From assembly GCA_023481165.1 (NCBI GenBank), contig JAMCWO010000151.1, positions 1-49,124 of the forward strand: a stretch of DNA of 49,124 bases, read 5' to 3'. The translations under genes were made by a program, and so were the position numbers. Numbering within the stretch: the first letter of the stretch is position 1; each line of letters starts with the position of its first letter. The notes beneath the pieces are model-generated. The model was not told the origin of the DNA, ran no database searches, and was given only the letters and a program-made list of their open reading frames with translations. Of this stretch, positions 32,943 through 41,499 are shown piece by piece. The stretch comes from Planctomycetota bacterium. GTDB lineage: Bacteria; Planctomycetota; Phycisphaerae; Sedimentisphaerales; Anaerobacaceae.

Positions 32943-35084
32943 ATGTACGAGAGACGCGTCAAGGTATTCATCGGCCTGTGCCTGGCGGTGCTGCTGATCT
33001 GCCTGCTGCGGCTCGCCCAGATGCAGTTGGGCGCGGACGATGCCCTCCCGGGCGAGATCGCCGGGCTCATGGAGGCGCGCAGCCTGTCGAAGCAGTTCCA
33101 GACCCTGCGCGGCAAGATTCTCGACCGCCAAGGCGAGATTCTCGCGGCGGACATGCCTCAGTTCCAAATCTGCCTCAACTACCGCCTGAGCTGTTTTCGG
33201 GACGACCGCGTCACCGGCGCGAAACGCGCGGCCGCCAGGACCGAGAACACCTCTCTCTCCGCCCCCGAGATCCGCCAAGAGAAAGAGATCGCGGACAAGC
33301 AGCAGGATCTCGAACAGCTCATCGACCAGTGCCGCCTCTTCGGACTGAGCCGCCGGCAGATGGAAGAGCGGATCCAGACCTTGAATAACGCCGTCTGGAA
33401 CCTGCGGAGTTTCTACTGCTGGGCGCGGGGCAGCCCCGATCCCAACGTGATCGCCAAGTACAAAGACCTCAATCATGTCCCGCTCTCCGAGGCTCTCGCC
33501 AGCCTGGCGCGGCAATATCCCGACCCCGCCGTGCGGAACCAGCGCATCGCCGAGGTGACCGACATTCCCGAGATGAGCCAGGACCTGCCGCTCGTGGAGC
33601 TCAAGAGCGAGGACGAGGTCTTCGCCGCCCAGCAGTTGGAGTGCCTGGATACGGAGGATGTCCAGATTCTGCCGACGGGGCGCCGTTATTACCCCTACCG
33701 CCGGACGGCGGCCCAGACCATCGGCTGGGTCGGCCCGGCGACCCAGTCGCGCGATTTGCAGGCGTTCGCGGGCGATCCGCTGGCCAGCTACCTCAAGGGC
33801 GAGGTCTGCGGCCGCGAGGACGGCGTCGAGTACGCCTGCGAGGGCCTTCTGCGGGGCCGGCGCGGTGAGGTCGTCTACGATATCGACCGCCAGCTCGTCC
33901 GCCAGACCGACACCGAATTGGGCCAGGATGTCCAGCTCACTCTCGACATCCGCCTGCAAGAGCGGATCGAGCAGCGCCTGACGGACCCGAAAGTCAACCC
34001 GGCCTACGCCCGGGCCGCCATGGCGGGAGCCATCATCGATGTCCGTTCGGGCGACGTGCTGGCCCTAGTGTCGCTGCCCAGTTACGATCTGAACTCCATC
34101 CGGCAGGACTACAACAAGCTGTTGGCCGACCCCAACCGGCCGATGACGAATCGCGCGCTGTGCCGGCTGTACCCGCCGGGCTCGGTGGCCAAGCCTGTCG
34201 TCCTCATCGCCGGCCTGGAGTCCGGCGTTATCACGCCGGAGGATTCCATCTCCTGTCCGGCGGCGGAGCCGCCCACCGGCTGGCCCAAGTGCTTGATCTA
34301 CCGCGAGTCCAAGACCGGGCACGATCAAATGTGGGTCAATAAGGCCCGCAATGCCGTGAAGGGAAGCTGCAATGTCTACTTTTCCCACTTGGCCGATCGC
34401 GTCGACGGACGCGTGCTGCAGGAGTGGTTCTTCCGATTCGGGTACGGGCGGGAGCTTCCTCTATCCTGTCCCGCGTCGCTATCCGTCGGTTCGATTCCCC
34501 GTGGCCTCCGGCAGGCGCCCGGCGAGATCGGCAGCACCCTGGCGGCCGGCGCCGCGGACGCCAATTCGGTCGACCAGCTCCCGCGCCTGCTGGACCGGGA
34601 TCGCAAGATGTTCGGCATCGGACAAGGCAATTTTCGGGTCACGCCGCTGCAGGTGGCCAATGCCTTTGCGACGCTGGCCCGGCGCGGCCGGTATCTGCCG
34701 CCCCGCCTGTTTCTGAGCCCGCCATCGGCCCCGGCGACCGAGCCGGTCGACTTGCCCATCTCGCACGCGACCCTGGACGTTGTCTATGACGGAATGAGCG
34801 CCGTGGTCAACGAGCGCGGCGGCTCGGCCTACCATGTGTTCGCCGGCAGCGGCCTGACCCAGCAAGGGGTAACGGTTTACGGGAAGACCGGATCGACCGA
34901 ACGGCCCTACCATGCCTGGTTCGCGGGATTCGCCGCGGACCGGGAGGGAGCCAAGATCGCCTTTGCCGTGGTCGTCGAGGGCGGTCAACGCGGCGGCGGC
35001 GACGCCGGCCCCTTAGCCTGCGAGATCCTGAAGTTGTGCGTCGAGGCCGGCTACGTCGGCCATGCCGCCACCGGAGCGAAGTGA
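32943..35084 (+). CDS. mrdA: Penicillin-binding protein 2, elongation transpeptidase
   Basis: 713 residues. One N-terminal membrane helix (FIGLCLAVLLICLLRLAQMQ, about 9-28), then GKILDRQGEILAADMP of the pedestal domain and an unusually long insert of about 130 residues with charged helices (95-220). The transpeptidase has S414-V-A-K (YPPGSVAK), S475-C-N and K648-T-G, all intact. It cross-links lateral-wall peptidoglycan with MreBCD. A RodA glycosyltransferase gene normally follows; here a leftward glycosyltransferase gene converges instead and rodA is not in the window. The stop lies 38 bases from that gene's end. Confidence 0.92.
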   Translation: MYERRVKVFIGLCLAVLLICLLRLAQMQLGADDALPGEIAGLMEARSLSKQFQTLRGKILDRQGEILAADMPQFQICLNYRLSCFRDDRVTGAKRAAARTENTSLSAPEIRQEKEIADKQQDLEQLIDQCRLFGLSRRQMEERIQTLNNAVWNLRSFYCWARGSPDPNVIAKYKDLNHVPLSEALASLARQYPDPAVRNQRIAEVTDIPEMSQDLPLVELKSEDEVFAAQQLECLDTEDVQILPTGRRYYPYRRTAAQTIGWVGPATQSRDLQAFAGDPLASYLKGEVCGREDGVEYACEGLLRGRRGEVVYDIDRQLVRQTDTELGQDVQLTLDIRLQERIEQRLTDPKVNPAYARAAMAGAIIDVRSGDVLALVSLPSYDLNSIRQDYNKLLADPNRPMTNRALCRLYPPGSVAKPVVLIAGLESGVITPEDSISCPAAEPPTGWPKCLIYRESKTGHDQMWVNKARNAVKGSCNVYFSHLADRVDGRVLQEWFFRFGYGRELPLSCPASLSVGSIPRGLRQAPGEIGSTLAAGAADANSVDQLPRLLDRDRKMFGIGQGNFRVTPLQVANAFATLARRGRYLPPRLFLSPPSAPATEPVDLPISHATLDVVYDGMSAVVNERGGSAYHVFAGSGLTQQGVTVYGKTGSTERPYHAWFAGFAADREGAKIAFAVVVEGGQRGGGDAGPLACEILKLCVEAGYVGHAATGAK

Positions 35085-35122
35085 GAGTGGGCGCGGCTGA
35101 GATCGCTCCCACTGGACCTATG

Positions 35123-36199
35123 TCAGATCCTGATTGGCGTGCGCAGATCAAGTCGCGCCAGCACGCCCTGAAGAGTCTCGAAGAACTTCTCGTTGTCGGG
35201 CCAGAGGATGCGGCCGTCCGGCGGCAGCAGCTCGGCGATCCGCTCCAGAAAGCGCGACACCATCGCCTCGTCCACCTCTTTCGACCAGACACCCAGCCCG
35301 AGCTTCTCGATGTACCGGGCGTTGATAAGCTGCTCATACTGCCCGACCAGGGGCAGCAGCAGCATCTTTTTGCGCAGGTACAGGCACTCGCTGATTAGCG
35401 AGTATCCGGCCGAGGCGATCACGCCCCGCGCCGACGCCAGGTCCGTGGCAAACCCCTCCGTCGAAGCCTCCTTGAAAACGCAATTCTTCCATTCGAGGTT
35501 CTTATTGAAGCCGTAGAGCACAAACTTCTGCGGCGTGAGGCGGCCGAGCACCTCGCGCCACTGGTCCTCGTGGGTGCCCGTGGTCGCGTAGACCACGACA
35601 TGACCGGCGTCCGAGGGCTGGAGCCGGGCGATGGCGGGACGCACAATGGGTGGAGCCAGCACGGCCTTGGGGCTCCGCGCCGGCGCCTGAAAGAAGCTGG
35701 TGATGACGTACGCTTGCGCGCCGAAGTAGTGGCAGCGCACCACCACGCCGGCACTGAACCGCCCCCAGAGGTCCCGGAACTGCTGATCGAGCCGGCACAG
35801 AATCAGCAGGTGCTCATTATCGATACTGATAAAAGGGACCCGGTGGCGCCGGGCCCACCAGGCGCTGAACGGCTCGAAGTCCGTGACGACCAGGTCCGGC
35901 CCGAACGGCGCGCACACCCGCGTGAAGAATTCCCGATTGACGCGATGGCCCTGGGGAAAGCGCGACAGATTCTTCCAGAGGGTAGCCGCCGGCGCGACGT
36001 AGCCCTTGTGGTAGTCATACGACAGGCCGAAGATCTCTTTGACCCGGTCGCCAAAGTAGGGCCGCAGGTATTGCAGCGCCCGCAGCGAGGCGGCGAAGAT
36101 CACCTCATGGCCGGCGTCCAGAAACCGCTGCCCGATCAGGTGCGTCCGGCTCGCATGCCCGAACCCCTCCCCCGCCACCGCATAAACAATCCTGGCCAT
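35123..36199 (-). CDS. GT-B glycosyltransferase of the MurG/UDP-glycosyltransferase type
   Basis: 358 residues from the ATG at 36199. N-terminal YAVAGEGFGHASRTHLIGQR (about 6-25) is the glycine-rich GT-B start; DLVVTDFEPFSAWWARRH and ISIDNEHLL follow. The C-terminal donor half has VVVYATTGTHEDQW, FVLYGFNKN, and RGVIASAGYSLISECLYLRK then LLLPLVGQYEQLINARYIEK (about 260-310), the nucleotide-sugar-binding motif. It transfers a sugar from a nucleotide sugar to an unknown acceptor. A related group of putative glycosyltransferases is annotated only as such. Convergent with mrdA. Confidence 0.85.
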   Translation of the reverse strand: MARIVYAVAGEGFGHASRTHLIGQRFLDAGHEVIFAASLRALQYLRPYFGDRVKEIFGLSYDYHKGYVAPAATLWKNLSRFPQGHRVNREFFTRVCAPFGPDLVVTDFEPFSAWWARRHRVPFISIDNEHLLILCRLDQQFRDLWGRFSAGVVVRCHYFGAQAYVITSFFQAPARSPKAVLAPPIVRPAIARLQPSDAGHVVVYATTGTHEDQWREVLGRLTPQKFVLYGFNKNLEWKNCVFKEASTEGFATDLASARGVIASAGYSLISECLYLRKKMLLLPLVGQYEQLINARYIEKLGLGVWSKEVDEAMVSRFLERIAELLPPDGRILWPDNEKFFETLQGVLARLDLRTPIRI

Positions 36200-36351
36200 C
36201 CAATCCTTTGCTCCTGTGCCGAAACAGACAAATCAAAGTGGCACAGTCTACCACATTCCCGCTCCTCCGCCAGACAGAAACCGCGCGTCGGGCTTGTGGT
36301 GCGCGACAAGATTGTGGCCCGTCGGGTCTCTGGTCGCTGGGTGGCACCACG

Positions 36352-36549
36352 TCATTGTTTCGTCTTGAAGCGAACCACGACAGAGGCCAGGGGAATGCCC
36401 TCTTCGCCGCAAAAGCCCAGGAACTTCTCCACCTTGAGGCCAAAGAGGTATTCCTTGCCCGGCTGCAACTGGACCGGCGCGGTGAAGGCCTTGCGCGCCG
36501 CATCATAGGAAGAACTGCGCGAGTTCTCCCAGGCCACCGCCTTCTGCAT
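36352..36549 (-). CDS. Orphan C-terminal domain, 65 residues
   Basis: ATG at 36549, 7 bases after GGAGG, so it should be translated. The sequence (MQKAVAWENSRSS, AFTAPVQLQPGKEYLFGLKV, GEEGIPLASVVVRFKTKQ) resembles the C-terminal Ig-like 'PG--Y---L-----F----G-P--P-VV-F-T' tail found at the end of much larger planctomycete proteins. Here only the tail remains, with a start of its own. Either a 3' remnant or a small free-standing domain. Function unknown. Confidence 0.55.
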   Translation of the reverse strand: MQKAVAWENSRSSSYDAARKAFTAPVQLQPGKEYLFGLKVEKFLGFCGEEGIPLASVVVRFKTKQ

Positions 36550-36762
36550 GACACACCTCCCCATCTGCTCGGTCGCTGACCTGCCGTCGACACACCGTCA
36601 CGCGCCGATGTTCGCTATTCCGCCCCCATCCTACAGACGACACACACGTCTAAGAAGTGGCCAAACCGAGTAGAATTGAGAATGTACGGTCCGACATAGG
36701 GACATTTTGACGAAAGTCCATAGCCGGTTTGTCCGATGAGGAGGAGGGTGAAGGTTCGGCGC

Positions 36763-37313
36763 TCAGTAGTCCTTCATACTGCGCATCCACTGCGGCCAGT
36801 CTTCCGGTCGGACACCGCCTCGGCTGGTCCAGGCGCCGTTGACGTCAAAGGTGCGGTTCCACTTCAAGGTCCACAATTCCTTCAAACCGACCCGCCGGAC
36901 GGACCAGTCCAGACACACGCTATTGACCGCCCCGCTGTGGCGGTTGAGGCAGACCCGCCGCATCTCGTTGTTGCCCGCCAGGCTCTCGGTCGCCCCATCG
37001 TACATCGGCGGCTGATCCGTCGCGAAGGCCTAGACGTCGTACCAGAAGCAATCGGTGAACACCGGGATGTTGTCCGCGACCAGATCAGGGTCCACTGGTG
37101 CAGGCTCAACTGGCAGGTCATCGCCCGCGCCTGGTTCCGCGCCTTGCCCAGCGTCGGCATCAAAATGGCCATCAGAAGAGCTATGATACTGATAACAACC
37201 AACAACTCGATCAGCGTGAATAGAGGGTGGCAAGAGGCGAGCAAGATACACAACGGCAAGGACAGACTTGCATACGCCGGACCGCGGAATCTATCACTTA
37301 CGGTTCTCAGCAT
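36763..37313 (-). pseudogene. Broken type II-secretion/pilin-like (prepilin) gene
   Basis: The N-terminal frame carries the prepilin signal FTLIELLVVISIIALLMAIL followed by LGKARNQARAMTCQLSLHQW, then turns to Arg/Ser nonsense. A second frame continues with DLVADNIPVFTDCFWYDV, an in-frame TAG at 37030-37032, then AFATDQPPMYDGATES, NRHSGAVNSVCLDWSVRRVG and LKELWTLKWNRTFDVNG to the stop at 36763. The two parts are the start and end of a planctomycete prepilin-type protein (the HSGAVN...DWSVR part corresponds to the H-X9-DG region). The variable middle of roughly 100 residues is missing, the frame is shifted and a stop has appeared. The residue before Phe in the cleavage motif is Leu instead of Gly. 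Confidence 0.75.
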
Positions 37314-37508
37314 GACGGATACCCTCCCATCAGACGACGAACTTGCACCTCGTGCATGGTTCTGCGGGAGCAGTGTTCTTTGGTTCATCTGGCAGATAGG
37401 CCGAGATAGGCCTGGTGGTTAAAGCCATATCCTCGGGCTGTCGCTGTGAGACGTATTATCGTCGATAAGGCAGGAGGCTACAAGGGAGAAGTAACAATTG
37501 CTCGCTGT

Positions 37509-37934
37509 CTATCGAGAGTCGGTTCTCTCCTGCTTCTGGTGGAAGGTCAAGAACTCGCTGGGAGAAAGCACCTTGGTACCCTGGCATTGCCGAACGGGGA
37601 AATGCACGCGATTTCCGGTAACGAGGCATGCCGCCTTACCGGCAACCGCGACCTCGAGAAAGGGCTGGTCGCCCGGGTCCGGCAGCGGATCGGCCAAGGG
37701 GGAGGAAGCTACGAGGGTTCCACTGTGTTCGATATGATCCAGGAGAGCAGCGACTTTGTCGGTCCGGAATCCGAACTTGGGACGGCCTAGAACTTCATCG
37801 TATTCGGACAAAATGCGGGCGTCGAGACACAGCGTCAACGCACCGGATGAGACCATGCGCACGATCTGGGCGCACGGTCCGAAGGGAGACAGAAGGCCAG
37901 CCACCAGAACGTTCGTGTCCAGGACAATCTTCAT
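37509..37934 (-). CDS. PIN-domain toxin, COG1569 type
   Basis: 141 residues; ATGA overlaps the antitoxin stop (37931-37934). Begins MKIVLDTNVLVAGLLSPFGP with the first catalytic Asp (D6); E-Y-E and DP-DQPFLEVA supply further acidic residues, and CLVTGNRVHFP is the closing strand. PIN-domain toxins cut RNA with Mg2+. The QCQGTKVLSPSEFLTFH end is typical of this subgroup. With the Phd-type antitoxin it forms a type II toxin-antitoxin pair; the complex represses its own promoter in related systems. Confidence 0.88.
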   Translation of the reverse strand: MKIVLDTNVLVAGLLSPFGPCAQIVRMVSSGALTLCLDARILSEYDEVLGRPKFGFRTDKVAALLDHIEHSGTLVASSPLADPLPDPGDQPFLEVAVAGKAACLVTGNRVHFPVRQCQGTKVLSPSEFLTFHQKQERTDSR

Positions 37935-38218
37935 CGGGATCGCTTCCGGCGTACTTCCTTGATCTCGGCATCGATCTCCTCCTTTGAGATTCGATCGGTT
38001 CCTTGCTCCGCCGACCGCCGTTGCAGACTCGCCACCGCCTCCACCGCGCGCGCCCGGCGGAAGGCAGAGAGAGATTCCTCCAGGTTCGATTCGTTGACCG
38101 CCGCAAGAATGGCAATCGGGCGGCCATTGCTGGTAATGACCATCTCGCCTTCCCCCGGCAACGTCTTCCAGATCTCACCGGACTTCTCACGCAAATCGCG
38201 AATGCTAACAAACCTCAT
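37931..38218 (-). CDS. Phd/YefM-type antitoxin
   Basis: 95 residues from the ATG at 38218; longer in-frame extension to 38362 has no ribosome site. N-terminal MRFVSIRDLREKSGEIWKTL then EMVITSNGRPIAILAAV is the Phd/YefM DNA-binding fold. The C-terminal 45 residues (SLSAFRRARAVEAVAS, KEEIDAEIKEVRRKRS) form the toxin-binding helix. ATGA coupling to the PIN gene downstream. Directly upstream is a 10-bp direct repeat that could be its operator. Confidence 0.85.
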   Translation of the reverse strand: MRFVSIRDLREKSGEIWKTLPGEGEMVITSNGRPIAILAAVNESNLEESLSAFRRARAVEAVASLQRRSAEQGTDRISKEEIDAEIKEVRRKRSR

Positions 38219-38248
38219 AGTTCTGCCCTTTACAGCGCGTACGAAATC

Positions 38249-38270
38249 GTGTATCCAATTGTGTATCCAA
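38249..38270. promoter_or_regulatory. Direct-repeat operator candidate of the PIN/Phd module
   Basis: GTGTATCCAA occurs twice with a 2-base gap (38249-38258, 38261-38270), about one helical turn apart, 31 bases upstream of the antitoxin start. Antitoxins of this family bind such repeats. Confidence 0.5.
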
Positions 38271-38409
38271 GTACTCCTCATGTCAAGAGAGTTCTTCGAC
38301 TCGTCCAGCTTTCCGCACGCTCCCGCTGGAGCACAGTCGAGAACCAGGGACGCTGTTGCCATGCTGCTGGCGCAAAGCGAGAAACCTCCCCCACACGCCC
38401 GCCCGGGTT

Positions 38410-38733
38410 ATGTTTGATCTCGGCGTCAATCTCAAGCTCGTCAAGGGCCAGGAGCCCTACGATCCGCAGCGCTTCGGCGGCGCTGCGGCCGATCTGGAAC
38501 GGCTCCGCAAGGGGTTCGGCGATGTGGCCAGTCCGCAGGACTTGGGGCAGCGGTTCGTCAGTAGTGGCGGCCTCAACGACTCCGGCAAGCTGTACGTCCG
38601 CGCGGTAACGGTCAGCGAAGACGGCCAGCACGCGCAGGCCGAATGCGTCCGATACAGGAGCGAGACCTCCATGGTCATCACCACCCCCCAATGGCACTTC
38701 TTCGACAACGACTGGTGGGAGGTCGACGACTGA
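38410..38733 (+). CDS. Hypothetical protein, probably a 3' gene remnant
   Basis: 107 residues from an ATG at 38410 without a clear ribosome site. The sequence (MFDLGVNLKLVKGQEPYDPQ, FGDVASPQDLGQRFVSSGGL, KLYVRAVTVSEDGQHAQAEC, WHFFDNDWWEVDD) has no signal peptide and looks like the C-terminal domain of a longer protein. It ends before a terminator of the same design as those at 43609 and 45995. I do not recognise the family. Confidence 0.45.
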   Translation: MFDLGVNLKLVKGQEPYDPQRFGGAAADLERLRKGFGDVASPQDLGQRFVSSGGLNDSGKLYVRAVTVSEDGQHAQAECVRYRSETSMVITTPQWHFFDNDWWEVDD

Positions 38734-38762
38734 TCGACCGGTCCACGACCTACGAACACTCT

Positions 38763-38793
38763 GGGCCAGGCTCCGCGCGAGCCCGGCCCTTTT
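38763..38793 (+). terminator. Intrinsic terminator after the remnant gene
   Basis: GGGCCAGGCTC pairs with GAGCCCGGCCC (one mismatch) around CGCGC, then TTTT. Same 'GCCCGGCC-TTTTCT' end as at 43609-43641. Confidence 0.75.
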
Positions 38794-38912
38794 CTCGCGC
38801 GCTTCGACACCGGTCGCCCGGCGCGGGTCGGCAAGACCGTGGATATCGCGGATTTGCTGCCCGGGCGCGGACCGGCCGCCAGTGCCGGAGATTTCGGAAT
38901 TGCGGCGGAAAA

Positions 38913-39130
38913 ATGCAACCTCCGCCGAACCTGTACATTATCGTGAATAGCGACCGGCTCCGGAGCCGTGCAATGGCGGACACCGACGCCGGTGTCCACG
39001 ATAACTGTCGGTCCAGACCGCCAATCGTCGCCGGGAACACCAAAAATGGGAGCGAAAAGATGCAACCTTCAGGGAATCTGTGCATTATCATGAATAGAGA
39101 TCGGCTCCGGAGCAGTGCGATGGCGGACGA
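38913..39130 (+). promoter_or_regulatory. Tandem 147-bp duplication carrying two ECF-like promoters and starts
   Basis: Two copies, 147 bases apart, each with GCAACCT (38915, 39062), a 14-base spacer, CATTATC (38936, 39083), a conserved CGGCTCCGGAGC and an ATGGCGGAC start (38973, 39120). GCAACCT/CATTATC resembles the GGAAC-type -35 and short -10 of ECF promoters, which often drive their own sigma gene. The spacing is identical in both copies. The 38734-38912 stretch upstream holds only the terminator. Confidence 0.5.
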
Positions 39131-39713
39131 CGCGTTAGAGTACGACTTGGAATCTCGGCCCGAGACCGTGGATGACGATCAGGCCCTGGTTTCTGCGACC
39201 CGGCAGGACACAGACGCGGCGGGCAGGCTCTACGACAAGTACTACCGCGAAGTCCTTGGCTATGTCTATCACTGCACTCTGGATCATGCCGCCACGGAAG
39301 ACTTGACGTCGAACGTTTTTCTCGCTGCCTTCCGGCACCTTGGACGCTTCCGCTGGCGGCAGGTCCCCTTCCGGGCTTGGCTCTACCGCATCGCCACGAA
39401 CGAAGTGCGGATGTACTATCGCCGGCGCAAAGGCACTCGAATTGCCTACCTTCAAGTGCCGCGTGAAGGCTCTGCGCCATCCGCGGACGAGGGGCCGGCG
39501 GCGGTTGAGGAGTACCGCCTGCTCCATCGAGCACTGCTGGAACTGCGCTTCAAGTATCGCACGGTGATTATCCTGCGCTATTTCGAAGACAAGACGATGG
39601 CCCAGATCGCCGAGATCACAGGGGCCCGAGAGGGTACGGTCAAGTCCCAACTGCATCGCGGACTGGTTCAATTGCAGGAGATCCTCTCGCGTCGGGGCGT
39701 TTTGCCGGAATGA
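39120..39713 (+). CDS. ECF sigma factor
   Basis: 197 residues from the ATG at 39120, with GGAG 7 bases upstream. An in-frame start at 38973, in the upstream copy of the duplicated leader, would give 246 residues. Region 2 is at about 28-95 (DTDAAGRLYDKYYREVLGYV, AATEDLTSNVFLAAFRHLGR, FRAWLYRIATNEVRMYYRRR) and region 4 at about 130-185 (LLELRFKYRTVIILRYFEDK, MAQIAEITGAREGTVKSQL). It directs RNA polymerase to stress-type promoters, probably including its own. The membrane protein gene downstream, presumably its anti-sigma partner, begins 14 bases later. Confidence 0.92.
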   Translation: MADDALEYDLESRPETVDDDQALVSATRQDTDAAGRLYDKYYREVLGYVYHCTLDHAATEDLTSNVFLAAFRHLGRFRWRQVPFRAWLYRIATNEVRMYYRRRKGTRIAYLQVPREGSAPSADEGPAAVEEYRLLHRALLELRFKYRTVIILRYFEDKTMAQIAEITGAREGTVKSQLHRGLVQLQEILSRRGVLPE

Positions 39714-39727
39714 CAGGAGACAAAATC

Positions 39728-40906
39728 ATGGACAAAAACACAAAACAAGTCGAGCAGTACCTGGAGCGTGTTCGTGCGCCGAGGTGTCCATCCGATTCCC
39801 ACCGGCAGCGGCTGCGCCAACAGGTTCTCGCCGCCATCGAGAGGAGACAAGTCGCGTCCAAGCGGGGCGGAATCCGGCGCATGGCGGCGGTTATCGCCCT
39901 GCTCGGTACCGGGGCCGCCGCGGCCGCCGTCGGCATGAAGATACAACAGTACCACGTCGTGGGCAAAGTCCCCGGACAGGGTTATGTGACCCAAAGCGAG
40001 AACGGGCAGGATCCCATCACGATCGGCGCAGGGCCTGAAACCACGGCGGAACAGGCGGCGAAGTATGCCCAGGAACTGGCCCTGCTGAAGCAGCAGGGCA
40101 AGGGGGAACTGGTCGGCGCGGTGGAACTGGCCGTGAATGGGCAACACGATGGGAGAGTGCTCTCGTATGAGTACCACCTCTCGGATGGTCAAACGAGATG
40201 GATGGGCGAGCGCGATCCGGATGATAGCGGCCCGGGCACACTGCTGACCGAACCGTTGGACCATCTCCGTCCCGCGCTCGCCAAAGCCCGCATCGTGGCC
40301 ACCTACGATCGAACCGTGCAGGGCCGCCCCTTTTCCTTCAAAGCACGGCGGTTGAACCTTAGCGATGGAAGGCAGGTTCTGTGGGCCGAGGGCAGCCCGA
40401 AGGAGAGAGAAAAGCCGCCGGGACTTGCGGATGAAGGGTTCTGGAGGCTGGAGCTGTCCTTGGATATGCCGAATCTGACTCCGGGCGCACTGCAGTTGGC
40501 CGTCTTCAACGAGGATCCGCTGGCGGAATTCGTGCAGCGCCTGGAGCGGAATCGCGGGACTCGCGCCGCCCTCGTGAACGCGGCGCCGGCCCAACAAAGA
40601 GACCGGGTGCGCGATACCCAGATCTCGGTCGTCTGGAACCTGACCTTCCGCAAGATCACCGGCGACGAAGTCTACCTGCTCACCCTGGTGCCCCAAGGGT
40701 CGCTCCAGCTCTCCGCGAACACTCCGGCCGGCAAGAAGTGGATCGCCACCAAGGTTGTGATGATCAACCAGCGGCCCTGCTGCTGGTGCCTGCCGGTCCA
40801 GACCAAGAGAGGAAAAGAAATCCCCCTGGTGCTGAATGGAGAGAACGTCCTCGATTTGACCGGTGTCTACGACAGCATCGTGAATCAACCGCCTGATCCG
40901 CAATAA
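39728..40906 (+). CDS. Putative membrane anti-sigma factor
   Basis: 392 residues from the ATG at 39728 (CAGGAG 9 bases upstream); an ATG at 39710 overlapping the sigma stop would add six. The N-terminal 50 residues are cytoplasmic and helical (KQVEQYLERVRAPRCPSD, LRQQVLAAIERRQVASK), as in anti-sigma domains. One membrane helix (MAAVIALLGTGAAAAAVGMK, about 52-71) follows, and about 320 periplasmic residues without a recognised fold. The pairing with the sigma gene is the main evidence. It should hold the sigma factor at the membrane until an envelope signal arrives. Confidence 0.75.
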   Translation: MDKNTKQVEQYLERVRAPRCPSDSHRQRLRQQVLAAIERRQVASKRGGIRRMAAVIALLGTGAAAAAVGMKIQQYHVVGKVPGQGYVTQSENGQDPITIGAGPETTAEQAAKYAQELALLKQQGKGELVGAVELAVNGQHDGRVLSYEYHLSDGQTRWMGERDPDDSGPGTLLTEPLDHLRPALAKARIVATYDRTVQGRPFSFKARRLNLSDGRQVLWAEGSPKEREKPPGLADEGFWRLELSLDMPNLTPGALQLAVFNEDPLAEFVQRLERNRGTRAALVNAAPAQQRDRVRDTQISVVWNLTFRKITGDEVYLLTLVPQGSLQLSANTPAGKKWIATKVVMINQRPCCWCLPVQTKRGKEIPLVLNGENVLDLTGVYDSIVNQPPDPQ

Positions 40907-41027
40907 ACAGGACGGGAAATCCTCATGGGCGCCGATCTTTGCCAAAATCGTCGGGAACAAGATCGGGCCTCCGGGAGTAAAACGCGTTGAGCCGGGCCAT
41001 AAGGATCGAATCAGGAAAGGGAATAGA

Positions 41028-41468
41028 ATGAAACGTGCGGGCTTGTTGCTGATCATCGGTGTCGTGGTGGGTCTGGCAGTCCTCAGTGTGGGGGCCGTGG
41101 CACCCGTGCCCGCGCCGGAGTCTTCCGAGATCAAGCAGCTCAAGAAGGAGGTAGAGACTCTTCGCCAGCGGGTCGATGCTCTGGAAGAGCGTCTCAAGGA
41201 GGATCTGCTTGTCCCGGCACCCAAGGAGGGCAGACGAGGATCTCCTTTCATTATCCCCGCCCCCAAAGGGGGCCGACGAGCGCCCGGTTTCGTCATCCCC
41301 GCCCCGGGTTCGGGCCAGGTGCCGCCGCACTGGAAGGAATTCGAATTCAACGGCATGACGTACTACATCGTGCCCATTGACAATGCCCACAAGCCCGCCG
41401 CCGAGGTCGAGAAGCAAACGCCGCCAAACGAGACTCCGGCCGCGTCCCAAGCACCGGACAAGCAGTAG
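41028..41468 (+). CDS. Exported coiled-coil protein with PAPK-GRR repeats
   Basis: 146 residues. Signal peptide or anchor MKRAGLLLIIGVVVGLAVLS (1-20), a short coiled coil (SSEIKQLKKEVETLRQRVDA, EERLK), then three tandem units with the pattern [I/L][V/I]PAP-K-GRR at about 60-95. After this a small domain (PPHWKEFEFNGMTYYIVPID) and a Pro/Glu/Ala tail. The DNA of the repeat units is also similar. It lies 121 bases after the anti-sigma gene, so it may belong to that regulon. No family recognised. Confidence 0.65.
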   Translation: MKRAGLLLIIGVVVGLAVLSVGAVAPVPAPESSEIKQLKKEVETLRQRVDALEERLKEDLLVPAPKEGRRGSPFIIPAPKGGRRAPGFVIPAPGSGQVPPHWKEFEFNGMTYYIVPIDNAHKPAAEVEKQTPPNETPAASQAPDKQ

Positions 41469-41499
41469 GCGGCATGCCGCCGATCACCTTCTGTGCGGA

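Noticed and set aside
31623-33959. A 778-codon minus-strand frame opposite mreC, mreD and mrdA
   Set aside because: Antisense to three recognisable cell-shape genes; no motifs.
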